Made by a program: the position numbers and the translations under genes
Shown: piece after piece, positions 7,172-14,729 of the stretch
Numbering within the stretch: the first letter of the stretch is position 1
How the letters are laid out: every line of letters starts with the position of its first letter
Notes under the pieces: generated by a model
What the model was told of the DNA's origin: nothing
Databases searched by the model: none
Seen by the model: only the letters and a program-made list of their open reading frames with translations
Assembly (NCBI GenBank): GCA_050996405.1
Contig: JBPCRW010000113.1
Location: 1 to 18,265 of the forward strand
Source of the DNA: JBPCRW01 sp050996405
Lineage (GTDB): Bacteria; Acidobacteriota; Blastocatellia; Pyrinomonadales; Pyrinomonadaceae
Length of the DNA: 18,265 nt
Direction: 5' to 3'

Positions 7172-7200
7172 TTTCATTTTTCGGTCAAGGAGTGAGCGCG

Positions 7201-7827
7201 ATGGAATGGTTTTCGACAATAAGTTTAGCACTCGGTTCGGCTTGGACTTCCGGCATCAATCTGTATGCGACGGTGACGGTTTTGGGATTGTTGGAAAAAT
7301 TCGGCGGCGCGAAACTGCCTGGTGGTCTGGAAGTTCTCGATAACTGGTGGATTATCGGCATCGCCGGATTTCTTTACGCGGTCGAATTTTTCGCCGATAA
7401 AATTCCGTATGTTGATAGTATTTGGGATGTTATTCATACGTTTATACGCATTCCGGCGGGCGCGCTGATGGCTTACGCGGCGACCAGTCAAACGGATACG
7501 AGCGTGCAGGTAATCGCCACGCTTTTCGGCGGCGGACTCGCGCTTTCTTCACACGGCACAAAAGCGGCTCTGCGGGCAACCGCGAATCTTTCGCCCGAAC
7601 CCGTTTCCAATTGGGTTTTATCGTTTGTCGAAGACGGCATCGCCATTTTGGGAACAATCGCGGCGGTCGTCGCGCCGGTTTTGATTTTAATTATCATAGG
7701 GATTTTTCTGCTCTTTTTCATCTGGTTTATGCCGAAAGTTTTTCGCGCTCTGCGGCGAATGATAAACGCCGCGCGTTCATTTTTGGCAGGCGAAGGTTTT
7801 CGAGAAGCCGCGCGCAAGGCAGGCTGA
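7201..7827 (+). CDS. DUF4126 family integral membrane protein
   Basis: The 208-residue protein is strongly hydrophobic, with about four to five membrane segments and a basic C-terminal tail. The opening (SLALGSAWTSGINLYATVTVLG), the ADKIPYVDSIWDVIHTFIRIPAGAL block (about 62-88) and the GGGLALSSHGTKA block are characteristic of DUF4126. The function of the family is not known. The start is fixed by AAGGAG at 7187-7192, eight bases before the ATG at 7201. A GTG at 7168 in the same frame falls in the upstream repeat and is rejected. The DUF4349 gene follows after 49 bases on the same strand, so the two are probably co-transcribed and may work together at the membrane, which is inference from proximity only. 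Confidence 0.85.
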   Translation: MEWFSTISLALGSAWTSGINLYATVTVLGLLEKFGGAKLPGGLEVLDNWWIIGIAGFLYAVEFFADKIPYVDSIWDVIHTFIRIPAGALMAYAATSQTDTSVQVIATLFGGGLALSSHGTKAALRATANLSPEPVSNWVLSFVEDGIAILGTIAAVVAPVLILIIIGIFLLFFIWFMPKVFRALRRMINAARSFLAGEGFREAARKAG

Positions 7828-7876
7828 TTTTTTCGTTCTTGTCTTTGCTCGATTAAATTTAACGCTAGGAGAAATT

Positions 7877-8836
7877 ATGCAAAAATTTTCGTTTATCTTT
7901 CTTTCGCTTTTTATTTCGATTGTTTTTGCGGCGTGTTCCGCAGGAAATTTTAGTTCCAAAAGTTCTGATTCAGCCGCTAATACAGCATCTGCCACGCCGC
8001 AACCAAAAGATAAACTTGATGCCGGAGGCGGGGGCGGAAATAAATCGCCGTTCGCGCAACAGGTTTCGCTCGAACAGGCAAGCAACAGCCAAACGCCCGC
8101 GCCCGACGCGGTGACGCGCAAAATTATTCGCAATGCCGAAATGACTTTGGAAGCGGATTCGCCGGATGAGGCGCAAGCTAAAATTACCGCGATTGCCGAA
8201 AGCAAAGGCGGTTTTGTTATCGAATCACAAAAACAAATCAATGATACGAAAGCGACGAAAACCGATGTTGTGACGATGACCGTGCGCGTTCCGTCGGCGA
8301 AATTTGATGAGAGTTTAGAAGAAATTCGCAAAGCGTCGAATCGCGTGATTGTCGAAACGATTAAAGGTCAGGATGTGACCGAAGAATTTATAGATGTCGA
8401 AGCGCGTCTGAAAACTCAAAAGGCACTCGAAGCGCAGTTTCTCGAAATAATGAAACAGGCGAAAACTGTTGACGAAGCGTTGGACGTGCAGAGCAAAATC
8501 GCGGACGTGCGCGGCGAAATCGAAAAGGTCGAAGGCAGAAAACATTTTTTGGAAAATCAATCGGCTTTTTCGACTCTAAAAATCAGGCTGCAATCGCCCG
8601 CCGCTTTTTCGGCGAGTTCGTCCGGCTTTTTTTATCAAATCAAACAGGCTTTCGCCAGCGGATTCGATGCGGCGTTGAGTTTTATATTGATTTTAATCAC
8701 GATAATTATCGCGCTTTTGCCGTTTCTGATTTTAGTCGTTTTGCCAATCTATCTGATAATAAGATACTTTTTAAGAAAAAACCGAAAGCTGAAATTGGCT
8801 GGTGAAATCGCGCGGGAAGAAATCAGAACGGAATGA
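7877..8836 (+). CDS. DUF4349 domain lipoprotein
   Basis: The 319-residue protein begins with a lipoprotein signal peptide whose lipobox F-A-A-C puts the lipidated residue at Cys20. A low-complexity linker follows (about 21-78, with a run of five glycines), then the DUF4349 domain (about 80-300). Within it are a beta-alpha part starting at RKIIRNAEMTLE, a coiled-coil section (about 170-230, with the motif VTEEFIDVEARLKTQKALE), and one or two closely spaced C-terminal membrane segments (about 262-297) followed by a basic tail. This is a tether from outside the membrane back into it. The role of the family is unknown. AGGAG five bases upstream fixes the start. The stop overlaps the next gene in an ATGA junction. 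Confidence 0.9.
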   Translation: MQKFSFIFLSLFISIVFAACSAGNFSSKSSDSAANTASATPQPKDKLDAGGGGGNKSPFAQQVSLEQASNSQTPAPDAVTRKIIRNAEMTLEADSPDEAQAKITAIAESKGGFVIESQKQINDTKATKTDVVTMTVRVPSAKFDESLEEIRKASNRVIVETIKGQDVTEEFIDVEARLKTQKALEAQFLEIMKQAKTVDEALDVQSKIADVRGEIEKVEGRKHFLENQSAFSTLKIRLQSPAAFSASSSGFFYQIKQAFASGFDAALSFILILITIIIALLPFLILVVLPIYLIIRYFLRKNRKLKLAGEIAREEIRTE

Positions 8837-9009
8837 AAACAACAAGAATTTTTCAAATCGCGGCGGTGATTCTGGTCGGAGTTGCCGCTTATTTTTTGTG
8901 GCTCGGAAATAAGGACGGAGTTTTCGTGTCCTTAGTTTTAAGCGGCTGCGCTTATTTTTTGAACCTGCGTTTTCAAATCAAGGAAAGTCTGAAAAATCAT
9001 AAAGAATGA
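8833..9009 (+). CDS. 58-residue two-helix membrane protein, coupled to the DUF4349 gene
   Basis: This small gene begins with the ATG of an ATGA overlap with the DUF4349 stop codon, the usual layout for translational coupling. The 58-residue product is mostly two hydrophobic segments (about 6-23 and 30-45) joined by a short GNKDG turn and followed by a Lys-rich tail (around QIKESLKNHKE). It looks like a helical hairpin in the inner membrane with the charged tail in the cytoplasm. I recognise no family. The overlap, the coherent membrane pattern and the same strand as its neighbours argue that it is real. It may be a partner or stabiliser of the DUF4349 or DUF4126 proteins, which is inference. 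Confidence 0.6.
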   Translation: MKTTRIFQIAAVILVGVAAYFLWLGNKDGVFVSLVLSGCAYFLNLRFQIKESLKNHKE

Positions 9010-9012
9010 AGA

Positions 9013-9110
9013 TTTACCGCCGAGACGCGGAGAAAGAAAAGTAAAAATTATTTTCGCCCTTTACCTTTTTACTTTTTTCTTTAAATAACTTCGCGTCTCG
9101 GCGGTGAAAA
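9013..9110. repeat. Inverted repeat of CCGCCGAGACGCG type between small protein and glycosyltransferase
   Basis: The outer arms pair CCGCCGAGACGCG (about 9018-9030) with CGCGTCTCGGCGG (9092-9104). Inside them AAGTAAAAA (9039-9047) pairs with TTTTTACTT (9066-9074), next to A/G-rich and T/C-rich tracts. The T-rich inner tract and the stem suit termination of the upstream cluster. The right arm ends about 30 bases before the glycosyltransferase ATG. Confidence 0.75.
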
Positions 9111-9141
9111 ACTTTTGTAGAATTTACACTCATCAGCATTT

Positions 9142-10401
9142 ATGAAAATCGTTCTGGCAACCTTCGGCTCGCTCGGCGATATGCATCCGATGAACGCGCT
9201 CGGCATCGAACTGCGGCGGCGCGGACACGAAATAATTTTCGCGGCAATGGAGGCGTATCGAGAGAAAATTAAAATACTCGGCTTTGAATTTCGTTCGATG
9301 CGCCCGCATTTTAATCCCGAAGATAAAGAACTCGCCCGCCGCGTGATGGATGCAAAAACCGGCACGGAATTATTGCTCAAGGAAATTCTTTTGCCGAACG
9401 TCCGCCCGCAGTATGAAGATTTGACAAAAGCCGTCGAAGGCGCGGATTTGCTCGTCACGGGCGAAGTCGTCTATGCGGCGAAATCGGTTGCCGAAAAAAC
9501 GAAAATCAAATGGATTACGACGAGTCTCGCGCCTGCTTCTTTTCTGTCGGCGCACGACCCGTTCGTGCCGCCAACGGCGCAGTGGCTCAAACATTTCCGT
9601 TTTCTCGGAAGCCGTTTTCACGGTTTGATTTTCGGGCAAGCGCGTCGCGTCGTAAAATCCTGGCTCGGCGATTACAGAAAGTTTCGGCGCGAACTGAATT
9701 TAGATGAAAATCACGACCCCGTGTTTGACGGAAAATTTTCCGACCTTCTTCATCTCGCTCTGTTTTCAAAAGTCTTGGGCGTGCCGCAACCCGACTGGCA
9801 TCGCCCGACTCTGCAATGCGGATTTTGTTTCTACGACGGCAAAGACGATTTGGGCGCGATGCCCGAAGGTTTAAACGAATTTTTAAATGCGGGCGATGCT
9901 CCCGTTGTTTTCACGCTTGGTTCGGCGGCGGTCATGGACGCGCGAAATTTTTTTGAGGAAAGCGCGCGCGCCGCGAAAATACTGAATCGCCGCGCCGTTT
10001 TGCTTTACGGAACATTTAACGAGCCGCCGAAAATTTCGGATAAAAACATTGCCGGATTCGGTTACGCGCCTTATTCCGCGCTGTTTCCGAAAGCGGCGTG
10101 CGTAGTTCATCAGGGCGGAGTCGGCACGACCGCGCAGGTGCTTCGCGCGGGAATTCCGCATTTGATTATGCCTTTTTCGCACGACCAGCCTGACAACGCC
10201 GCCAGGTGCGAGCGTTTAGGCGTGGCGGAAATAATTTCGCGCGATGATTATACGGCGGACGCGGCAGCGAATTATCTGCGAAAATTGCTTTCCGATTCAA
10301 GTTGTAAATTAAAGGCGGCGGAAGCGAAACGAACGGTCGAAGCGGAACACGGAACGCGGACGGCGTGCGACGCGATTGAAAAAATTACCGGCGCGAAATG
10401 A
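9142..10401 (+). CDS. Family 1 (MGT/RhlB-like) glycosyltransferase
   Basis: The 419-residue enzyme should transfer a sugar from a nucleotide donor to a lipophilic acceptor in the cytoplasm. It has the GT-B layout. The N-terminal acceptor domain opens with the glycine-rich MKIVLATFGSLGDMHP and a second strand RRRGHEIIFA. The C-terminal donor domain contains FTLGSA (about 257-262) and the signature VVHQGGVGTTAQVLRAGIP (321-339), with His323 facing the donor phosphate. Asp348-Gln349 and Asn352 in SHDQPDNA are the residues that usually bind the sugar and ribose. Similar proteins glycosylate sterols, macrolides or rhamnolipids; the substrate cannot be chosen from sequence. No acceptor-pathway gene is adjacent. 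The start follows the repeat at 9013-9110 and has no Shine-Dalgarno. Confidence 0.9.
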   Translation: MKIVLATFGSLGDMHPMNALGIELRRRGHEIIFAAMEAYREKIKILGFEFRSMRPHFNPEDKELARRVMDAKTGTELLLKEILLPNVRPQYEDLTKAVEGADLLVTGEVVYAAKSVAEKTKIKWITTSLAPASFLSAHDPFVPPTAQWLKHFRFLGSRFHGLIFGQARRVVKSWLGDYRKFRRELNLDENHDPVFDGKFSDLLHLALFSKVLGVPQPDWHRPTLQCGFCFYDGKDDLGAMPEGLNEFLNAGDAPVVFTLGSAAVMDARNFFEESARAAKILNRRAVLLYGTFNEPPKISDKNIAGFGYAPYSALFPKAACVVHQGGVGTTAQVLRAGIPHLIMPFSHDQPDNAARCERLGVAEIISRDDYTADAAANYLRKLLSDSSCKLKAAEAKRTVEAEHGTRTACDAIEKITGAK

Positions 10402-10483
10402 TTAAATGTTTGCGTCTTTTCCGAATAAAAAAAATCGAGTCGCGCGTTTTGTAAATTACCGGCGGCTTTTTTAACGCTGATGC

Positions 10484-10513
10484 TTGACACGCAAGCGAAA
10501 TTTGCGTGATTAT
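10484..10513 (+). promoter_or_regulatory. Promoter with internal dyad (possible operator)
   Basis: TTGACA (10484-10489, perfect -35) is followed after 18 bases by GATTAT (10508-10513, four of six to -10). Overlapping the spacer is the dyad CACGCAA-N7-TTGCGTG (10488-10508), placed where a repressor would block polymerase. The start would be near 10520, leaving a leader of about 185 bases before the ATG at 10706. The rest of the gene-free stretch 10402-10705 shows nothing further that I can support. Confidence 0.45.
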
Positions 10514-10705
10514 TTGTTTTAAACATTGATTTTCCGACGGCGATTTTCAGAGTTTGGGAAACAGCTTTCAAGGTTTGATTCGCGCGAAAAAGTGGCAACC
10601 CTTTTTTTCGCGGCAACATCTGAATTTCGCAATCGGAAACTACTCAAAGTTTCAATTTATTGCACAAAGATTTACACGATTTTAGAGGAAGTTTGGAGGA
10701 TACTA

Positions 10706-11971
10706 ATGAAAACCGTTTATAAATTTTTAATGTTCGGAGCGATGGCTCTAGCTTTGACTGTCGTCAACGTCACCGCAAGTTTCGCGCAGGATGACGCAGC
10801 CGCGCAGGAAGCGAAAACCGCTTTATACACCAAATTTACAGATTGCTATACAAAGAGGAAAAATCTTCCTCCCGCAGATTTGGATGCCTGTTACGCGGTT
10901 GGCAAAGATTATTTGGACAAATACGAAAAAGACAACGACCAATATAGCCAGTTTGTCAGAAAAGTCTATGACGCATACGTAAAAGTTAAAGCCGCCGACG
11001 CGCTTGCCAATCGCTTTAACAACAGCGTCAAGGACTCGAAAGCGATAAATGCCGACGAAGCGTTTTCGAGCGGCAAAGAGTTTATAGACCAAAATCCGGA
11101 CGCGGTTGACGTGCCGATTGTGCTGGCTTCAATCGGATTCGACAACGCTTCCGCCGCCACGCCGAACGACAAATACAACGCCGATGCTATCAACTACGCG
11201 AAGATGACGATTGACAGAATCAACGCCGGAAAAGTTTCCCCGAACGGGCAATACGGCGCGTATCAATACGCATACAAAACGACGAAATACCCGGACGGAA
11301 AAAATAATGCTCTCGGCTGGATGAATTACACCATCGGCTACATTATGTTTTATCGTCAGAATCAGAAAAAAGACGCTCTGCCGTATCTTTATAAAGCGAC
11401 GCAGATAAATTCGGAAACCAAAAATAACTTTCGTATTTACGCGACCATCGGCAGTTGGTATGCAGACGAATTCAAACGCATTGATGCCGACCGCATAGCT
11501 AAAGTTAAAGCTGCCAGCGATCAAGATACCGAAGAAACCAAGTCGTTGTATGCGCTGCAGAAAGGTTATGCCGAACGCGCGGCTGACACTTACGCGAGAG
11601 CGGCTAAATTAGCCAGCACCGACACCAGCGCGACCAAAGAGCAAAAAGACGGATTATTAACGCTTGCCAAACAGTTTTACGGTATTCGTTATAACAATGA
11701 TCCGACTAAATTTGACGGCTTTGATACTTACTATGCAGGTTTGACAAATAAACCGTTAGTTGACCCGACGACGGCGGTTACGCCGGTGGTCGAACAAACT
11801 CCGGCGGCGACTACGCCAGGAGCGGCAACAACTTCCACGCCGGTAACGACTGCCACTCCGTCAACCACGACAACGGCAAAGCCGACACCACCGACTCCAT
11901 CGACTACGACAACCACCACGACGAAGCCGTCCACAACATCGACTCCGCCAAAGAAAAAAGGAACTCGTTAG
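10706..11971 (+). CDS. Secreted helical-repeat protein with Thr/Pro-rich tail
   Basis: The 421-residue protein has a signal peptide with likely cleavage after A-S-F-A (residue 27), so the mature protein begins QDDAAAQ. The next 320 or so residues are Ala/Lys/Asp/Tyr-rich and predicted helical, in a pattern like tetratricopeptide repeats (pairs around DKYEKDNDQYSQFVRKVYDAY and NQKKDALPYLYKATQINSE), but no repeat matches the consensus closely. From about residue 355 the protein becomes a low-complexity Thr/Pro/Ala tail with runs of threonine, ending in Lys-Lys-Lys. The start is set by GGAGG seven bases before the ATG at 10706; the upstream open frame to 10526 is rejected. Function is unknown; a cell-envelope role is inferred. 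A terminator follows at 12001. Confidence 0.8.
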   Translation: MKTVYKFLMFGAMALALTVVNVTASFAQDDAAAQEAKTALYTKFTDCYTKRKNLPPADLDACYAVGKDYLDKYEKDNDQYSQFVRKVYDAYVKVKAADALANRFNNSVKDSKAINADEAFSSGKEFIDQNPDAVDVPIVLASIGFDNASAATPNDKYNADAINYAKMTIDRINAGKVSPNGQYGAYQYAYKTTKYPDGKNNALGWMNYTIGYIMFYRQNQKKDALPYLYKATQINSETKNNFRIYATIGSWYADEFKRIDADRIAKVKAASDQDTEETKSLYALQKGYAERAADTYARAAKLASTDTSATKEQKDGLLTLAKQFYGIRYNNDPTKFDGFDTYYAGLTNKPLVDPTTAVTPVVEQTPAATTPGAATTSTPVTTATPSTTTTAKPTPPTPSTTTTTTTKPSTTSTPPKKKGTR

Positions 11972-12000
11972 TCGGAAATATAAGCGGTTTTTGAAACTCG

Positions 12001-12041
12001 AAAAGCCGGATGCGGGAAAAACGCATTCGGCTTTTCTTTTT
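12001..12041 (+). terminator. Intrinsic terminator after the Thr/Pro-tailed protein gene
   Basis: AAAAGCCGGATGCG (12001-12014) pairs with CGCATTCGGCTTTT (12022-12035), with one G-T pair and a seven-base loop, followed by CTTTTT. It lies 30 bases after the preceding stop codon. A TATAAA at 12054-12059, 12 bases before the rnc ATG, could be the -10 box of a new promoter with a very short leader, but no good -35 box accompanies it. Confidence 0.85.
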
Positions 12042-12071
12042 GACGAGATTTTCTATAAAATTGAGCAATCT

Positions 12072-12797
12072 ATGGGGGGAAATCTGACGAAACTCGAAAA
12101 ACTTCTCGGTTATCAATTTCAAAATTCCGATTTGCTCGCGCGGGCTTTGACGCATCGCTCGTGGGCGTATGAAAACAAACCCTTCGGCGAAGAAGAAGAA
12201 ATTCGCGGCTTGCAGAATGAATCGCTCGAATTTGTCGGCGATTCTGTGTTGGGTTTAGCCGTCGCCGAACAGCTTTTTAAAAAACATCCAGATTCGAGCG
12301 AAGGCGATTTATCGCTGATGAAGCATCGCCTGGTGAGTCGCGGAACATTAGCCAAAACCGCTAAGAAAATCGGCTTGGGCGAATTTCTGCGCGTCGGGCG
12401 CGGCGAGGAAAAAACCGGCGGCAGGCGCAATCAGGCACTTCTGGCAGACGCTTTGGAAGCCGTTATCGCCGCTATTTTTTTCGATGCCGGATACATTTCC
12501 GCGCGCGCTTTCGTGCATCGGATTTTAGCCGACGAGATTCGAGAGGCTACGCCCGTTTCTTCGATTGATTTCAAAACCCTTTTGCAGGAAACCTTGCAAG
12601 CCGACAAACGTTCCGCGCCCGTTTATAATCTAATCAAAACCGAAGGTCCCGACCATAAGCCGACCTTTCTTGTCGAAGTCCTCTGGGACAATGATAAGAT
12701 TGAAGCTAAAGGTTTTTCGATAAAAGCCGCCGAGACGACAGCGGCAGAAGCGGCGTTGAAAAAAATAAAGAAGAAAAGGAAACCGCCGCAAAAATAA
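12072..12797 (+). CDS. rnc: Ribonuclease III
   Basis: RNase III cleaves double-stranded RNA, in particular the processing stems of the rRNA precursor. The 241-residue protein has the usual length. The N-terminal RNase III domain (about 4-155) carries the signature NESLEFVGDSVL, with the metal-binding acids Glu53, Asp57, Asp126 and Glu129, and HRLVSRGTLA for dimerisation. The dsRNA-binding domain follows (about 165-232), with TEGPDHKPTFLVEV and a terminal AAETTAAEAALKKI helix. An open frame extends upstream to 11991, but it runs through the terminator hairpin. The ATG at 12072 begins the family-typical opening and is preferred. No Shine-Dalgarno is visible. lepB follows after 41 bases. Fragmented 23S rRNA produced by RNase III cutting of intervening sequences is the classical context of the four-helix-bundle family found at 17028. 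Confidence 0.96.
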   Translation: MGGNLTKLEKLLGYQFQNSDLLARALTHRSWAYENKPFGEEEEIRGLQNESLEFVGDSVLGLAVAEQLFKKHPDSSEGDLSLMKHRLVSRGTLAKTAKKIGLGEFLRVGRGEEKTGGRRNQALLADALEAVIAAIFFDAGYISARAFVHRILADEIREATPVSSIDFKTLLQETLQADKRSAPVYNLIKTEGPDHKPTFLVEVLWDNDKIEAKGFSIKAAETTAAEAALKKIKKKRKPPQK

Positions 12798-12838
12798 ATT
12801 TTTGAACGTTTTGTTCGTAAAATTTTCGTGATTTTAAA

Positions 12839-13666
12839 ATGAGTAAAAACGAGAAAGAAATAAAAGAATCCGCTAAACCCGCTGCGCCGAAAGGTCCGCC
12901 GAAATCAGTCGCCCGCGAGTATTTTGAATCGTTTGTCGTGACCTTGATAATGGCGATTTTCGGAATGACATTTATTCTGCAAGCCGTCACAGTTCCGACC
13001 GGCTCGATGCAGAACACAATCAACATCGGCGATTATTTGCTGGTCAACAAATTCATTTTCGCGCCCGGCGGCAGACCCTTGCCGTTTTTGCCGCAGCGCG
13101 CCATCGAGCGCGGCGATATTATCGTTTTCAAATTTCCCGGTTATCCCGATTTCCTTCATAAATCGCGGGCGGAAAAAGAACAAGCTGGAGAGCCGTATAA
13201 GATAAATTTCGTCAAGCGCGTCATCGGATTGCCGGGCGATAAAATCGAAGTTAAAGAAAATCACGTTTTCATCAACGACCAGCAGCTTCCCGAACATCGC
13301 GTTCTCGGCAACAGTCCGACGGAAGATGCGGCACTCGAAACCAAAGAATTCGAGCCGCGCTCACCAGATCAAACCTACGATGTCTATTATTCGGCGAGAA
13401 ACATCAAAGATCCTTCTATTTCGGATGACACCGATTTCGCCGCGCCCGGCAAGCCATATATCGTGCCGGAAAACAGTTATTTCGTCATGGGCGACAATCG
13501 CAACAACAGTCTTGACAGCCGTTATTGGGGTCCGGTCAGCCGCGACCTTATCATCGGACGCGCAATGTTCGTTTATTGGTCGTGCGACCGCGCCGCCGGT
13601 GACGGCAGCGTTCTGGACTGCATCACGCATCCGCGTCTTAATCGCATTGGAAAGCTGATTAAATAA
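12839..13666 (+). CDS. lepB: Signal peptidase I
   Basis: The enzyme cleaves signal peptides of exported proteins at the outer face of the inner membrane. The 275-residue protein has a short charged cytoplasmic N-terminus, one membrane anchor (about 29-50), and the Ser/Lys catalytic dyad: Ser56 in PTGSM and Lys126 in FVKRVIGLPGD. Box E is GDNRNNSLDSRYWG near the C-terminus. About 40 residues between the K-box and box E (around SPTEDAALETKEFEPRSPDQ) form a family-variable insertion. Its position 41 bases after rnc matches the common rnc-lepB pairing. No Shine-Dalgarno is visible before the ATG. Confidence 0.95.
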   Translation: MSKNEKEIKESAKPAAPKGPPKSVAREYFESFVVTLIMAIFGMTFILQAVTVPTGSMQNTINIGDYLLVNKFIFAPGGRPLPFLPQRAIERGDIIVFKFPGYPDFLHKSRAEKEQAGEPYKINFVKRVIGLPGDKIEVKENHVFINDQQLPEHRVLGNSPTEDAALETKEFEPRSPDQTYDVYYSARNIKDPSISDDTDFAAPGKPYIVPENSYFVMGDNRNNSLDSRYWGPVSRDLIIGRAMFVYWSCDRAAGDGSVLDCITHPRLNRIGKLIK

Positions 13667-13670
13667 CGAA

Positions 13671-13742
13671 AAATGGAAAACGGATAATAGAAAATAAGTT
13701 CATTCCAAACATTTTCCATTATCCGTTTTCCATTTTCCATTT
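13671..13742. repeat. Heptad inverted repeat (AAATGGA type) between lepB and psuG
   Basis: The left arm (13671-13694) contains AAATGGA, AAACGGA, TAATAGA, AAAT. The right arm (13711-13742) is TTTCCAT, TATCCGT, TTTCCAT, TTTCCAT, which is the reverse complement of the same order with one extra unit. Only one position differs over 23 paired bases. It starts five bases after the lepB stop and ends five bases before the psuG ATG, so nearly the whole intergenic region is repeat. Confidence 0.88.
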
Positions 13743-13747
13743 ATTGA

Positions 13748-14638
13748 ATGAATTTCAAATTTAACGCGGAAGTCGCCGCCGCACTTGAAAATAAAAAGCC
13801 GGTCGTCGCGCTCGAATCAACTGTTATCGCGCACGGTTTGCCTTTCCCGCAAAATCTCGAAACCGCCGGAAAACTCGAAAAAATCGTTCGTGACAGCGGC
13901 GCGATTCCGGCAACAATTGCCGTTCTTGCAGGCGAATTCTGCGTCGGTTTGAACGACGCGCAAATCAGAAAACTGGCGATTGATAAAACCATCCGAAAAA
14001 TTTCCAGACGTGATTTGCCGGTTGCCGTCGCCAGGAAATTAAACTGTGCGACGACCGTTTCAACCACGACTTTTATCGCTCACGCGGCAGGCATCAGAGT
14101 CTTTGCGACGGGCGGCATCGGCGGCGTTCACAGGGGCTTTTCGGCGGACATTTCGGCGGATTTGCCGGAACTCGCACAAACGCCGATAACGGTCATTTGT
14201 TCGGGTGCGAAAATCGTTTTGGATTTGCCGCGAACGCGCGAATGGCTCGAAACCAACGGTGTTTCGATACTTGGCTGGCAATGCGACGAGCTTCCCGCTT
14301 TCTATTCATCGAAAAGCGGTTTGATGGTTGACGAGCGAGTCGAAACGGTGGAAGAAGTCGCGGAAATTATCAAAGCGCGTGACGGGTTAAATCTGCCAAA
14401 CGCGATTTTATTAACCGTTCCCGTGCCGCGAGAATTTGAAATCGGATTGGAAGAACTCGAAACGATTTTGAACGATTCGCTTAAACTTGCAGACGAAAAA
14501 AAGATTGGCGGAAAGGAAATCACGCCGTTTCTGCTGGCGCAAATGTCCGAACGCAGCGCGGGCAAAACTCTGGCGGCAAACATTGCTCTTTTGGAAAACA
14601 ACGCGCGCATTGCCGCGCTGGTCGCCGCCACGCTGTAA
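13748..14638 (+). CDS. psuG: Pseudouridine-5'-phosphate glycosidase
   Basis: PsuG splits (or, in reverse, forms) the C-C bond of pseudouridine 5'-phosphate, giving uracil and ribose 5-phosphate. The 296-residue protein aligns along its length with the family. ALESTVIAHGLPFPQN carries the acid Glu23; KISRRDLP has Lys84; GGIGGVHRG (122-130) is the phosphate-binding loop; DISADL (134-139) holds the metal-binding Asp138; and CSGAK ends in Lys155, the Schiff-base nucleophile. All the key residues seem intact, so the enzyme should be active. The usual partner pseudouridine kinase (psuK) is not in the window. The start lies directly after the repeat and has no Shine-Dalgarno, but the protein begins at the usual family length. 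Confidence 0.95.
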   Translation: MNFKFNAEVAAALENKKPVVALESTVIAHGLPFPQNLETAGKLEKIVRDSGAIPATIAVLAGEFCVGLNDAQIRKLAIDKTIRKISRRDLPVAVARKLNCATTVSTTTFIAHAAGIRVFATGGIGGVHRGFSADISADLPELAQTPITVICSGAKIVLDLPRTREWLETNGVSILGWQCDELPAFYSSKSGLMVDERVETVEEVAEIIKARDGLNLPNAILLTVPVPREFEIGLEELETILNDSLKLADEKKIGGKEITPFLLAQMSERSAGKTLAANIALLENNARIAALVAATL

Positions 14639-14729
14639 AAAAATTTTGCTTGTCATCGCGCGCCTGATTTTATAAACTAACCGCACAACAAAACGCCGAA
14701 GCTGCGCGTCGCGGCGCGGGAGAACCAGA

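Noticed and set aside
9358..9380. Possible sigma54 promoter (GG-N10-GC type)
   Set aside because: It lies inside the glycosyltransferase coding sequence, and such a match is expected by chance.
10526..10705. 60-codon extension of the Thr/Pro-tailed protein from 10526
   Set aside because: It would bury the signal peptide; the ATG at 10706 has a GGAGG at good spacing.
11991..12071. 27-codon N-terminal extension of RNase III from 11991
   Set aside because: It runs through the intrinsic terminator of the preceding gene, and the family-typical N-terminus starts at ATG 12072.
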